This document shows, one piece after another, positions 44,809 to 56,814 of a DNA stretch of 64,000 nucleotides. Both the position numbers and the translations under genes were made by a program. The notes under the pieces are model-generated. The model was given only the letters and a program-made list of their open reading frames with translations. It did not search any database and was not told the DNA's origin. Each line of letters opens with the position of its first letter. Position 1 is the stretch's first letter. This DNA comes from Panorpa germanica (taxonomy: Eukaryota; Arthropoda; Insecta; Mecoptera; Panorpidae): the NCBI GenBank assembly GCA_963678705.1, contig OY783205.1:7998001-8062000 (forward strand), written 5' to 3'.

Positions 44809-46546
44809 TCTCGTCTACTCGATGGGCCACAAATATTTTTAGAACTTCTTGGTGCAGTTTTTTTAACAAAATTGCTTCTTCATGTACATAACAGTCTAAT
44901 GCCAAAATTGAATAATATTCAAGTATACGCCTTTACTGATCCTTCCGTTGTGTTGTCATGTCTGAAGGTCCCACCACATAAGCTTTGTTGGACAACATAA
45001 TACCGAACTAACATTGCCTGAGCTTAAACAAGTAAAAATCAGTTCAAATCTGTATACGGACAAACTTGTGTCAAATGTATTCTTAACTCTACTGGAAAAC
45101 CAGTCAAATTATTGTAAATTACTTCGTATTGTAGCTTACAGTAAGCGTTTTAGGTCACTAATAATGCCAGGTCATGATGTTAACGTCGCCTTTGGTCCAC
45201 CAACGTTCACAGAATTACTTGCCGCAGAGATATTTATTATTCGCTTAGCACAACAGGATCATGTTAGTGATGATATTAGAAATATCAAGCTCGGTCGTCA
45301 ATTCCGCACCATATTAATCTCTCTATCTCCATGTCTCGATCACAATGGGCTATTAGTTGTCGGCGGACGTCTCGATAATTCAAAGTTAACCTCTGCAGCA
45401 AAACACCCATATCTATTGCCTAAGCATAACCATTTAACGAACTTACTAATATTACATTACCATAAACTATATTTACATGTGGGGCTCAATACGTTACATT
45501 ATCTTTTACGATCTAAATTCTGGATAATATCCGCCAGAAGTAAAATTCGACAAGTCTTACGACTATGCACTATTTGCACAAAATTACGAGCAACTACATC
45601 TACTCCTGTCATGGGTGACTTACCAGCTGCTAGAGTCACATACCATCGACCATTTTTACATGTTGGTATTGATTTTGCTGGACCCTTTTCCATTAAAGAA
45701 CCTCGCATCCGAAATGCTCATATATCAAAAGCATATTTGTGTCTTTTTATATGTATGTCCACAAAAGCTGTTCACCTCGAAGTTAATTCTGGAATCTCTA
45801 CTGACTCATTTCTCGCATCATTCGATCGGTTTACATCACGACGAGGCCTATGCTCTCATATTTATACTGATTGCGGCAGTTTTCATTGGTGCAAACCGAT
45901 ATTTAAAAGAAGTCAAAACATGTGTGCAAATTAAGTCTTCATTAAAGGGGTTAAATGGCATTTAACCCTTCTCACAGTACAAATTTTGGTGGACTCTAGG
46001 AAAGTGGAATTAAAAGTGCCAAATATCATCTCCATCGAGTAATTGGTACACGATCACTTACATTTAAAGAACTCACAACAATTTTTGCCAGAATAGAAGC
46101 AATTATGAACAGTCGCCGTTTAGTACATTTGCCTGCATCACCAGATGATCCACATCCCTTATCCTCCTAGTTACTTTCTTACTGGTTCGTCATTATGTCT
46201 TCCTCCTGAGGAAATTCTGTTAAATAGAAACCCAAATCATTTACAGCGTTGGGAATTAATCAAACAAATTAGACAGGATTTTGCAAATAGATGGATCCGA
46301 GAATATCTCAATACTCTACACCAGCGACACAAATGGCAATCTGTCTCTGACAATTTAAAATTGGATGACCTTGTATGGATAAAGGATAATAATATTTCAC
46401 CATTCGAATGGCCATTGGCACGTGTCCAGAAAACTCATCCAGGTCCTGACGGTCATGTTCGTGTTGTTACAATAAAAACCGCTCATGGCATTTATAAACG
46501 ACCAGTATCGAAGCTAATCAAATTAAATTTTGAAATTCTTGCATAA
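44809..46546 (+). pseudogene. pol: M11 RNase H remnant and integrase (reference monomer)
   Basis: The integrase is open 45014-45934 (TTG start, no ATG). It shows LVVGGRLDNS, the histidine pair around LPKHNHLT and LHVG, and the CTIC pair of the zinc site. GIDFAGPF and YTDCGSF carry the first two catalytic Asp. The Glu-bearing GGL-ESGVKSAKYHL motif follows after a stop. The tail is open 46145-46546 and includes LARVQKTHPGPDGHVRVV. It is the 9.29-kb duplicate of M9. The RNase H remnant at about 44830-45000 has no single open frame. Confidence 0.85.
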
Positions 46547-46587
46547 TGTATACTTCAAATTAAACATAATTCAAATTAGAAAGAAAG
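46547..46587 (+). other. M12 left stub before copia element 2
   Basis: These 41 bp are identical to the M10 stub at 37256-37296 and end in gaaag. The identity extends through the copia element, showing one insertion later duplicated. Confidence 0.8.
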
Positions 46588-46739
46588 TGTTATTTTGAAT
46601 TAAACATTATTCCAATTCGGACTACAGTCTATGGTAGTATAAAAATAATTTGTAACACTAGCGCCATCTGCCATTGTATATGTCAACCTAAGTTTGTAAT
46701 AATAAAACAGTCTCTGCTAAACCGCTTTACGAGTTTTAT
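46588..46739 (+). repeat. Copia element 2, 5' LTR
   Basis: The 152-bp LTR is identical to 37297-37448 except for ttttat in place of tttcat at its end (46734-46739). The primer site aaggttatgggcccagac follows at 46740, then an A-rich leader to the gag ATG at 46830. Confidence 0.87.
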
Positions 46740-46829
46740 AAGGTTATGGGCCCAGACCCGCATAAAAAAAATAAAAAAAAAATTAAAAAAAATAAAAATA
46801 GTTAGTGATCTTTGTACAGCACAGTGATA

Positions 46830-47585
46830 ATGGCAGGAAATTATTCTATGAATGTCCTTAAGCTCAAGGGAATGGACAATTACGATGATTGGGCGTTCGT
46901 AGTGGAAAATTTCCTTATTCTCGAAGGCATTGACATTAGCAACAGCGAAGGATTAAGCGCGCAAGATAACAAGAAGGCTAAAGCTAAGATGGTGATGACC
47001 ATTGATCCATCATTATATGTACACATCAAGAGTGAAACTACGGTGCATAGCTTATGGAAAAAGTTGAAGTCGTTATTCGACGATACTGGCTTCACCCGCC
47101 GCATCAGCCTACTTAGAAACTTGATCTCCATTCGTCTTGACAGTTGCGACTCAATGACCGCGTACGTGACACAGTTAGTGGATACGGCACAAAAGCTAAA
47201 GGGCACAGGCTTTGAAATCAACGATGAGTGGATAGGGTCCCTCCTGTTGGCTGGATTGCCAGAAAAGTACGCGCCTATGATTATGGCCATTGAGCACTCG
47301 GGGATGAACATTAGTGCAGACGCTATAAATACGAAACTATTGGATATGAGTGCAGATTCTGAAATTACAAAGTCCGAGGGTGCTTTTATTGCCAAAAGTG
47401 CATATTATCAAAACGCATGCCATAAAAGCAAAGAAAAAGCAAATGGCGGCGGTCAAGGTTACGTCAGTGAAACTAACAAGCCGGGAAAAATGTCAAGTGT
47501 TATAAGTGCAAAAGAACTGGTCACTATAAAAATCAGTGCCGATCTTATAATACGAATGCGAGTACACATAACGAAAAACAAATGA
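46830..47585 (+). pseudogene. gag-pol: Copia element 2 Gag, frameshifted before the knuckle
   Basis: It starts at ATG 46830 and matches element 1 Gag. A run of A after ETNKPG is one base shorter near 47488 (five instead of six). The CCHC knuckle is therefore read out of frame and the product ends at 47585. Ala-to-Val (AFVVENF) and Met-to-Lys (EITKSEG) are the other visible differences in this part. Confidence 0.86.
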
Positions 47586-48226
47586 ACGCATTCAGTGCAA
47601 TGTTTTTGACTGGTGAATTTAGTGACAAAGACTGGTATGTGGACTCGGGCGCAAGCACTCATTTGATATCCGAATCAAACAAAAGTTTGTTGACAAATAT
47701 TTTGTACAATACAGAAACTCGAGACATTGTAGTGGCAAATAAAGAAAGAGTGCCGGTTTTATGTTCTGGAGATCTGCAGATAACAACATGTGTTGGAGAT
47801 TCAGAGTTTAACATAAAAGTAAACAATGTTTTGTGCATACATAACCTAACAACAAACCTGCTATCCGTGAGCAAGATCATAGCCAGTGGCAACAGAGTCA
47901 TTTTCAACAAAAATATGTGTCACATTTACAATCAGCAAAACGATTGTATTGGAGAAGCAAACCAAGTGAATGGTGTGTACAAGTTGAACATTGTAAAGTC
48001 GGAAGAGCTTCTAGGAGCAATGGCAGTAACTTCCAGCAAGACTTGGCATCGGCGTCTTGGCCACATTAACAAAAGTGACCTGAACGTCATGAGAAATGGT
48101 GCTGTGGAGGGCTTAAATTTCCAAGATAAGGCAGAATTTGACAAAAGTAATTGCACAGTTTGCTGCGAGGGAAAGCAAACTAGACTCCCCTTTTCACCAG
48201 CTTGTCGAGAAGCAAGGAGGTGTTGA
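47582..48226 (+). pseudogene. pol: Copia element 2 protease and integrase zinc domain
   Basis: It starts at the first ATG after the gag frameshift. Protease WYVDSGASTHL and the zinc domain (WHRRLGHIN, CTVCCEGKQ) are intact. It ends at the same linker frameshift as element 1. In the original polyprotein this was continuous with Gag. Confidence 0.85.
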
Positions 48227-48993
48227 ATCTGGTACATGCAGACCTGCGTGGGCCTATGAAAACTAAGTCGCTCGGTATGGCCAAATACTTTCTATTATTC
48301 GTGGATGATTACAGTCGAATGGCACACGTGTACTCTCTCAAATCTAAAGATGAGACATTCACCTACTTCAAGCAGTACAAAAACTTAGTGGAAAATCAGA
48401 AATCAACAAAAATAATGATTTTAAGAACTGATAACGGAGGTGAATTTTGTTCAGCAGTTATGGAGAATTATATGAAACAGTGTGGCATAGTACATCAGAA
48501 AACAAACCCATATACCCCTCAACAAAATGGGCTTTGTGAAAGATACAATAGATCTGTAGTAGAAAAAGCCAGATGCCTGCTATCAGATGCCAAATTTAAA
48601 AAAAAGTTATGGGCAGAAGCAGTTCATACTGCAGTATACTTAAAAAACAGATCTCCTGCAGCAGGAATTTATCAGAAAACTCCATTTGAATTATGGATGG
48701 GATATAAGCCAGATGTGAGCCATATCCGAGTCTTCGGCAGCATAGCCATGACACACATCCCGAAGGAAAGACGTCTTAAATGGGATAAGAAGGCAAAGAA
48801 ACTTTTTCTTGTTGGTTATGCTGACAACACTAAAGGCTATAGGCTATATGATCCCATAACAAAAACAGTGACAGTTGCAAGGGACGTCATAATAATGGAA
48901 AAGGAGTGTGACAGTATGACATCTCAGATTACTATACAAGACAAGAGTGACATACAAGATTCAGTGGAAAAAAAACAGTCAGAAAATGTTTAG
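48202..48993 (+). pseudogene. pol: Copia element 2 integrase core
   Basis: VHADLRGP, RTDNGGEF and NGLCERYNR supply a complete DDE triad. With eight A in the run near 48970 the frame stays correct, but a TAG at 48991-48993 (CAG in element 1) stops it within the acidic linker. The frame continues beyond as linker and reverse transcriptase. Confidence 0.86.
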
Positions 48994-49101
48994 GATTTAT
49001 CAAGTCAAGAAGCTGAAAGTGATGAGCAGATTGATGAACATGACGAAACCTATGTTCCAGTAGAAGAGTTAAGTGACTCGGAGGACAGCTACCATGAGTC
49101 A

Positions 49102-50055
49102 ATGACAGTGATGTCAGAAGACAGAGAGGTTAGTTCTCAGCAACAAAACACTGAAATGTCACAGAATCGTACTCGAAAGAAACCAGATTATTATGGCTAT
49201 GCAAACTTATGTGTTATGGAGGACTTCTCTGAAGAAGAAATAACCCTGAATGACGCCGTGACTGGACCAGAAAAGGAGCAGTGGCAAAAAGCAATCAGAG
49301 AAGAATTGCAATCATTCAGTGACCAAGATGCGTGAGAGTTAGTGGACAGACCAGTGAATAAGACAGTTGTGAAGTGCAAGTGGGTATTTAAAAGAAAGCT
49401 CAATAGTGAAAGTGAAGTGCGGTACAGAGCGAGGCTAGTTGCAAAGGGATTCAGTCAGAAGAAAGGTACAGACTTTAAGGAAACCTTCTCACCAGTTCTC
49501 AGATATTCCACTTTGAGGTTATTATTTGCACTAAGTGTCGACCAAAACTTAGATATTGTTCACCTTGATGTCCCTACTGCATTTCTGAATGGTCTGTTAA
49601 ATGAGACTATTTTCATGGAAATACCAGCTTGTTCAAACTTTGCTAATTGTGAGAATAAAGTCTTGAAATTTAAAAGGGCGATATATGGACTAAAACAGTC
49701 TGCCAGAGCTTGGTACCAAAGAGTTGAGGAATTATTGCTAGAATTAGGGTATACCAAGTCTCAGTATGAGCCGTGTTTATTTATGAAATGTGATGGAAAT
49801 ATCAAAGTTTATATTGCTCTGTTGGTTGATGATTTTTTTGTCTTTTATAAAAGTAAGGAAACTTGTGAGAACTTGAAAAGTGAAATAAAAGCAAAATTTA
49901 ACATAAAAGATCTAGGCCAAATAAAAAAATGTCTTGGTATGAATGTAACAGTAAAAAATGACTCTATTTCTATTGATCAGAAGGACTTTGTTGATACAAT
50001 TTTGAAAAGATTTAATATGTATAACAGTAAGAGTTCAAACACACATGGAAAATAA
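49102..50055 (+). pseudogene. pol: Copia element 2 linker and reverse transcriptase
   Basis: It is in the same frame as the integrase core, broken only by the shared TGA at 49333-49335. From 49342 the reverse transcriptase is continuous: KCKWVFKRK, ARLVAKGFSQ, LDVPTAFLNG, IYGLKQSARAWY and the catalytic LLVDDFFVF. This copy lacks the local duplication that breaks element 1 and so shows the older state. The shared one-base loss ends the frame at 50055. Confidence 0.87.
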
Positions 50056-50767
50056 TTTAAAGTTAGAAAAGGCTGCAACTATTTCTCAGCAATATCCTTA
50101 CCAACAATTGTTAGGTGCTTTAATGTACTTATGTGTACTCACAAGATCAGATATTGCTTTTGCAGTTAGTTTTCTAAGTCAATATAATAATTGTTACAGT
50201 GAGATTCATTGGAAACATCTAAAACGAGTCTTGAAATATTTAAATAAAACTAAACATTATGGATTAAAATATGTCAAAAGTAATTGTAATTTAATAGGGT
50301 ATGTTGATGCTGATTGGGCATCATGCTCAATTGACAGAAGGTCATATACGGGTTTTGTTTTTAAGATGTCTGGATGTGCAATATCATACGAGTGTAGAAA
50401 ACAAAAAACTGTTGCCTTGTCCAGCACCGAGGCTAAATACATGGCCCTGTCAGAAGCATGTAAGGAAGCAATTTACTTAAAAAATCTTGTTTGTGAAATA
50501 ATGAAAACTAAAATTGAAAATGTACCAGTTACTTTATTAAGTGATAACCAAAGTTCACAAAAGTTAGCATCTAATCCTTTATACCATAGAAGAACAAAAC
50601 ACATTGATGTTCGGCATCATTTCATTAGAGAATGTGTCACTAAAAATTTGGTACAAATATCTTATTTGCTTACTAACGATATGCCGGCTCATGTCTTAAC
50701 CAAAAGTCTTTGTCATGTAAAACATTATAAATTCATAAATGGTATAGGGTTGACACAAATAAAATAA
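50045..50767 (+). pseudogene. pol: Copia element 2 RNase H
   Basis: It matches 40773-41495 almost exactly, with GYVDADWASC and LLSDNQSS. The catalytic-region motif reads SSTEAKYMALS, where element 1 has SSTEAEYMALS. The second Glu of that motif is therefore changed to Lys; the first is kept. Confidence 0.86.
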
Positions 50768-50864
50768 GTATAAATATATGTTTATAAAAATAGTTAAATA
50801 TAATTTTATGTATTGTTCTAAAACTGTGTAACTTTAATGTAGATATTATTTTTATAAGTGGGGG

Positions 50865-51016
50865 TGTTATTTTGAATTAAACATTATTCCAATTCGGACT
50901 ACAGTCTATGGTAGTATAAAAATATCTTGTAACACTAGCGCCATCTGCCATTGTATATGTCAACCTAAGTTTGTAATAATAAAACAGTCTCTGCTAAACC
51001 GCTTCACGAGTTTCAT
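50865..51016 (+). repeat. Copia element 2, 3' LTR
   Basis: The 152-bp repeat follows the polypurine tract aagtggggg. I see no difference from 41593-41744. The flank then resumes M12 with ttagaaagtattag. Confidence 0.87.
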
Positions 51017-52782
51017 TAGAAAGTATTAGTAAACCTTATCCAAAAATCGGGCAACAATCTTCAAAAATATATTCGAAAGCTCAAGGGAATACCACTCGAA
51101 AAGTTGGTACTAATAAATCAAAAAGAAATCTTATTACTGAAATATTAAACGACAAAGATTCAGGACTTGTAGAAAATGTAACTAATCTTCAAGAAAACGA
51201 TGAAATTCAAAACGAAACTTGTTTGAAATTAGTTGAAAATGAACAGTCTATTGGTAAATTGAACTATAGTTCAGAGATTTCTTCACCGCATATTAGGAAT
51301 CAATCAAATTCTTCAACAATTACGATTGAAATGGAAAATAATACTGATAAATCTTTAGAAAATGAAAGTAAAAAAATTGTAGCTTACAGTAAGCGTTTTA
51401 GGTCACTAATAATGCCAGGTCATGATGTTAACGTCGCCTTTGATCCACCAAAGTTTACAGAATTACTTGCCAGATATTTATTATTCGCTTAGCACAACAG
51501 GATCATTTTAGTGATGATATTAGAAATATCAAGCTCGATCGTCAATTCCGCACCATATTAATCTCTCTATCTCCATGTCTCGATCACAATAAGCTATCAG
51601 TTGTCGGCGGACGTCTCGAAAATTCAGAGTTAACCTCTGCAGCAAAACACCCATATCTATTGCCAAAGCATAACCATTTAACGAACTTACTAATATTACA
51701 TTACCATAAACTATATTTACATGTGGGGTTCAATACGTCACATTATCTTTTACGATCTAAATTCTGGATAATATCCGCCAGAAGTAAAATTCGACAAGTC
51801 TTACGACTATGCACTGTTTGCACAAGATTACGAGCAACTACATCTACTCCTGTCATGGGTGACTTACCAGCTGCTAGAGTCACATACCATCGACCATTTT
51901 TACATGTTGGTATTGATTTTGCTAGACCCTTTTCCTATAAAGAACCTCGCATCCGAAATGCTCATATATCAAAAGCATATTTGTGTCTTTTTATATGTAT
52001 GTCCACAAAAGCTGTTCACCTCGAAGTTACTTCTGGAATCTCTACTGATTCATTTCTCGCATCATTCGATCGGTTTACATCACGACGAGGCCTATGCTCT
52101 GATATTTATACTGATTGCGGCAGTTTTTATTGGTGCAAACCGATATTTAAAAGAAGTCAAAACATGTGTGCAAATTAAGTCTTCATTAGAGGGGTTAAAT
52201 GTCATTTTAACCCTCCTCACAGTACAAATTTTGGTGGACTTTAGGAAAGAGGAATTAAAAGTGCCAAATATCATCTCCAACGAGTAATTGGTACACGACC
52301 ACTTACATTTGAAGAACTCACAAATTTTTTTGCCAGAATAGAAGCAATTATGAACAGTCGCCTTTTAGTACATTTGCCTGCATCACCAGATGATCCACAT
52401 CCCTTATCCTCCTAGTCACTTTCTTACTGGTTCGTCATTATATCTTCCTCCTGAGGAAATTCTGTTAAATAGAAACCCAAATCATTTACAGCGTTGGGAA
52501 TTAATCAAACAGGATTTTTCAAATAGATGGATCCGAAAATATCTCAATACTCTACACCAACGACACAAATGGCAATCCGTCTCTGACAATTTAAAATTGG
52601 ATGACCTTGTATGGATAAAGGATAATAATATTTCACCATTCGAAAGGCCATTGGCACGTGTCCAGGAAACTCATCCTGGTCCTGACGGTCAGGTTCGTGT
52701 TGTTACATTAAAAACCGTTCATGGCATTTATAAACGACCAGTATCGAAGCTAATCAAATTAAATTTTGAAATTCTTGCATAA
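51017..52782 (+). pseudogene. pol: M12 remainder: hydrophilic segment fused to integrase
   Basis: It has the same fusion as M10, with the junction near 51375. A five-base loss (cgcag) near 51470 breaks the frame after FTELLA, so open pieces are 51223-51492 and 51660-52178. GIDFARPF and CTVCTRL match M10. After about 52.14 kb it departs from M10 and follows the common monomer type (gtcattttaaccc, TAG in GGL-ESG as TTTAGG). That point marks the right edge of the 9.29-kb similarity. The tail is open 52390-52782, with a 12-bp in-frame loss at IKQ-DF. Confidence 0.83.
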
Positions 52783-54062
52783 TGTAATACTTTAAATTAA
52801 ACATAATTCAAATGAGAAATAAAGTGTTTGTAAACCTTATCCAAAAATCGGGCAACAATCTTCAAAAATATATTCGAAAGCTCAAGGGAATACCACTCGA
52901 AAAGTTGGTAGTAATAAATCAAAAAGAAATCTTAATACTGAAATATTAAACGACAAAGATTCAGGACTTGTAGAAAATGTATATAATCTTCAAGAAAACG
53001 ATGAAATTCAAAACGAAACTTGTTTGAAATTAGTTGAAAATGAACAGTCTTTTGGTAAATTGAACTATAGTTCAGAGATTTCTTCACCGCATATTAGGAA
53101 TCAATCAAATTCGTCAACAATTACGATTGAAATGGAAAATAATACTGATAAATCTTTAGGAAATGAAAGTAAAGAAATTACTAAAATACTAAACATAGTA
53201 AGAGAAATTGAATCTGCTAACAATGATCCTGGCGACAATATTTTAGAATGTAACGAAGTCTCAAATACTAAGACTCAATCAGAGTTGATTGTAGATGGAA
53301 ATTTTTGTTTTGAAGAACAAGGAAAAGATGGAGAATATGCAATGCAAACTGATATCAATTACACGAATGTTGACAGTTTTTCAGATATGCCTCCATTAGT
53401 TCCAATTGTATAAAAAAATAAACTTACAGAAAGGAAGTGTCATCTTTTAAATATATCTCAATCAAATTTAGAAGATGATTCTTTTCCTTTAATTGTTCGT
53501 ATTCCAAAATATGATGCAGTATTTAAAAGACAAGTTGATTGGAGTTATAATACTCCGCCTGTAGTTGATCCAATTTCAACGATAAGTCATCCAATTTCAA
53601 ACCAATTATTTCCGCAAGAACATGCAGTTTCAGACTTTAACGTGGATGAATTTGCAAAGGATCTTTTTCAAAAGCAAATAAATGATGGCAATATTAAAAT
53701 TCAAGTTATATCTACTGGTGGTAATTTTTATAAGTCCACTTCTCTTTTACTTGACAACACTGCTTTCCTAAGTAGAACTTTGAGAGGTAGTGACATCTTT
53801 GCAAATAATTCACAAAGTAGTAGTGCTTACCACAACGATTTATTAGCGAATAATAAACCTGTTGTCAATGCCATTTCTAATGAGAAGCAAAGTGTTAGTG
53901 AGAATTCCTTGCAAAATAATGGCGCCGTCAATGTAAAATATCTTGAAAGCGTTCAAGTAATGCCAGTTGTTTATCGAGACAAAAATTCTCGACTACAAAT
54001 GTCAGCTGGGTTGTTCCTAGAATCAACGTATTTTCATTGTATAGATATAGGATCCAAACAGA
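52783..54062 (+). pseudogene. M13 hydrophilic segment
   Basis: Open pieces are 53024-53413 (ended by a private TAA after PIV) and 53642-54121. Unusual residues include DEFAKDLFQKQ and NIKIQVIS. Divergence from the other monomers is visibly higher here, so M13 may be an older copy. The one-Ser loss (SDFNVD) is shared with M4 and M15. Confidence 0.58.
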
Positions 54063-55531
54063 TCTCCTCTACTCGATGGGCCACAAATATTTTTAAAACT
54101 TCTTGGTGCAGTTTTTTTTAACAAAGTTCCTTTTTCATGTACATAACATTCTAATGCCAAAATTTAATAATATTTAAGTATACGCCTTTACTGATTCTTC
54201 CGTTGTGTTGTCATGGCTGAAGGTTCCACCACATAAGCTTTGTTGGACAACATAATACCGAACTAACATTGCCTGAGCTTAAACAAGTAAAAATCAGTTC
54301 AAATCTGTGTACGGACAAACTTGTGTCAAACGTATTCTTAACTCTTCTGGAAATCCAGTCAAATTATAGTAAATTACTTCGTATTGCAGCTTACAGTAAG
54401 CGTTTTAGGTCACTAATAATGCCAGGTCATAATGTTAACGTCGCCTTTGGTCCACCAACGTTCACAGAATTACTTGCCGCAGAGATATTTATTATTCGCT
54501 TAGCACAACAGGATCATGTTAGTGATGATATTAGAAATATCAAGCTCGGTCGTCAATTCCGCACCATATTAATCTCTCTATCTACATGTCTCGATCACAA
54601 TGGGCTATTAGTTGTCGGCGGACGTCTCGAAAATTCAGAGTTAACCTCTGCAGCAAAACACCCATATCTATTGCCAAAGCATAATCATTTAACGAATTTA
54701 CTAATATTACATTACCATAAACTATATTTACATGTAGGGCTCAATACGTTACAATATCTTTTACGATATAAATTCAGGATAATATCCGCCAGAAGTAAAA
54801 TTCGAGAAGTCTTACGACTATGCACTATTAGCACAAAATTACGAGCAACTACATCTACTCCTGTTATGGGTGACTTACCAGCTGCTAGAGTCACATACCA
54901 TCGACCAATTTTACATGTTGGAATTGATTTTGCTGGACCCTTTTGCATTAAAGAACTTCTCACAGCCAAATTTTGGTGGACTCTAGGAAAGTGGAGTTAA
55001 AAGTGCCAAATATTATCTCAAAACGAGTAATTGGTACACGACCACTTACAATTGAAGAACTCACAACAATTTTTGCCAGAATAGAAGCAATTATGAACAG
55101 TCGCCTTTTAGTACATTTGCCTGCATCACCAGATGATCCACATCCCTTATCTCCTAGTCACTTTCTTATTGGTTCGTCATTATGTCTTCCTTCTGAGGAA
55201 ATTCTGTTAAGTAGAAACCCAAATCATTTACAGCGTTGGGAATTAATCAAACAAATTAGACAGGATTTTGCAAATAGATATATCCGAGAATATCTTAATA
55301 CTCTACACCAACGACACAAGGCAAATAGTCTCTGACAATTTAAAATTGGATGACCTTGTATGGATAAAGGATAATAATATTTCACCATTCGAATGGCCAT
55401 TGGCACGTGTCCAGGAAACTCATCCAGGTCCTGACGGTCATGTTCGTGTTGTTACATTAAAAACCGCTCATGGCATTAATAAACGACTAGTATCGAAGCT
55501 AATCAAATTAATTTTTGAAATTCTTGCATAA
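54063..55531 (+). pseudogene. pol: M13 RNase H remnant and integrase with internal deletion
   Basis: The integrase is open 54269-55000. The first zinc Cys pair reads CTIS, so one metal ligand is lost. After GIDFAGPFCIKEL a deletion of about 270 bp (near 54957) removes the second catalytic Asp region and GANR, and resumes at the FWWTLGKWS reading. The tail is open 54973-55335 with SPSHFLIGSSLCLPS, lacking the extra C found in most monomers. It then runs 55268-55531 in another frame after a two-base change at HKANS. Confidence 0.83.
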
Positions 55532-56814
55532 TTTAATACTTCAAATTAAACATAATTCAAATGAGAAAGAAAGAATTAGTGAACCTTATCCAAAAATCGG
55601 GCAACAATCTTCAAAAATATATTCGAAAGCTCAAGGGAATACCACTCGAAAAGTTGGTAGTAATAAATCAAAAAGAAATCTTAATACTGAAATATTAAAC
55701 GACAAAGATTCAGGACTGGTAGAAAATGTAACTAATCATTAAGAAAGCGATGAAATTCAAAACGAAACTTGTTTGAAATTAGTTGAAAATGAACAGTCTT
55801 TTGGTAAATTGAACTATAGTTCAGAGATTTCTTCACCGCATATTAGGAATCAATCAAATTCGTCAACAATTACGATTGAAATGGAAAATAATACTGATAA
55901 ATCTTTAGGAAATGAAAGTAAAGAAATTACTAAAATACTAAACATAGAAAGAAAAATTGAATCTGCTAACAATGATCCTGGCGACAATATTTTGGAATGT
56001 AACGAAGTCTCAAATACTAAGACTCAATCAGAGTTGATTGTAGATGGAAATTTTTGTTTTTAAGAACAAGGAAAAGATGGAGAATATGCAATGCAAACTG
56101 ATATCAATTACACGAATGTCGACAGTTTTTCAGATATGCCTCCATTAGTTCCAATTGTAGAAAAAAATAAACTTACAAAAAGAAAGTGTCATCTTTTAAA
56201 TATATCTCAATCAAATTTAGAAGATGATTCATCTCCTTTAATTGTACGTTTTCCAAAATATGATGCAGTATTTAAAAGACAAGTTGATTGGAGTTATAAT
56301 ACTCCGCCTGTAGTTGATCCAATTTCAACGATAAGTCATTCAATTTCAAACCAATTATTTGCGCAAAAACATGCAGTTTCCTCAGACTTTAACGTGGATG
56401 TATTTGGAATGGATCCTTTTCAAAAGTAAATAAATGATGGCAATATTAAAAGGCAAGTTATATCTACTGGTGGTAATTTTTATAAGTCCACTTCTCTTCC
56501 ACTTGACAACACTGCTTCCCTAAGTAGAACTTTGATAAGTAGTGACATCTTTGCAAATCATTCAGAAAGTAGTAGTGCTTACCACAACGTTTTAATAGCG
56601 AATAATAAACCTGTTGTCAATGCCATTTCTAATGAGAAGCAAGGTGTTGATGAGAATTCCTTGCAAAATAATGGCGCTGTCAATGTAAAATATGTTGAAG
56701 GCGTTCAAGTAATGCCTGTTGTTTATCGAGACAAAAATTCTCGACTACAAATGTCAGCTAGGTTGTTCCTAGAATCAACGTATTTTCATTGCATAGATAT
56801 AGGAGCCGAGCAGA
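55532..56814 (+). pseudogene. M14 hydrophilic segment
   Basis: Three private stops divide it (TAA near 55740, 56061 and 56427), so the longest pieces are 55773-56063, 56091-56429 and 56532-56897. It retains the KNKLTKRKCHLL region in frame, unlike M5, M8, M9 and M11. It has the SYNTPPVVD variant. Confidence 0.58.

Larger units (their letters stand above)
46588..51016 (+). mobile_element. Copia element 2 (duplicate of element 1)
   Basis: This 4.43 kb element is nearly identical to 37297-41744, at an offset of 9,291 bp. LTRs are 152 bp, with the same primer site, gene order, polypurine tract and gaaag flanks. Shared lesions are the integrase-linker frameshift, the TGA before reverse transcriptase and the frameshift before RNase H. 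Private lesions are a one-base loss in gag and a TAG in the linker. It arose by segmental duplication, not by independent transposition. Confidence 0.92.
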
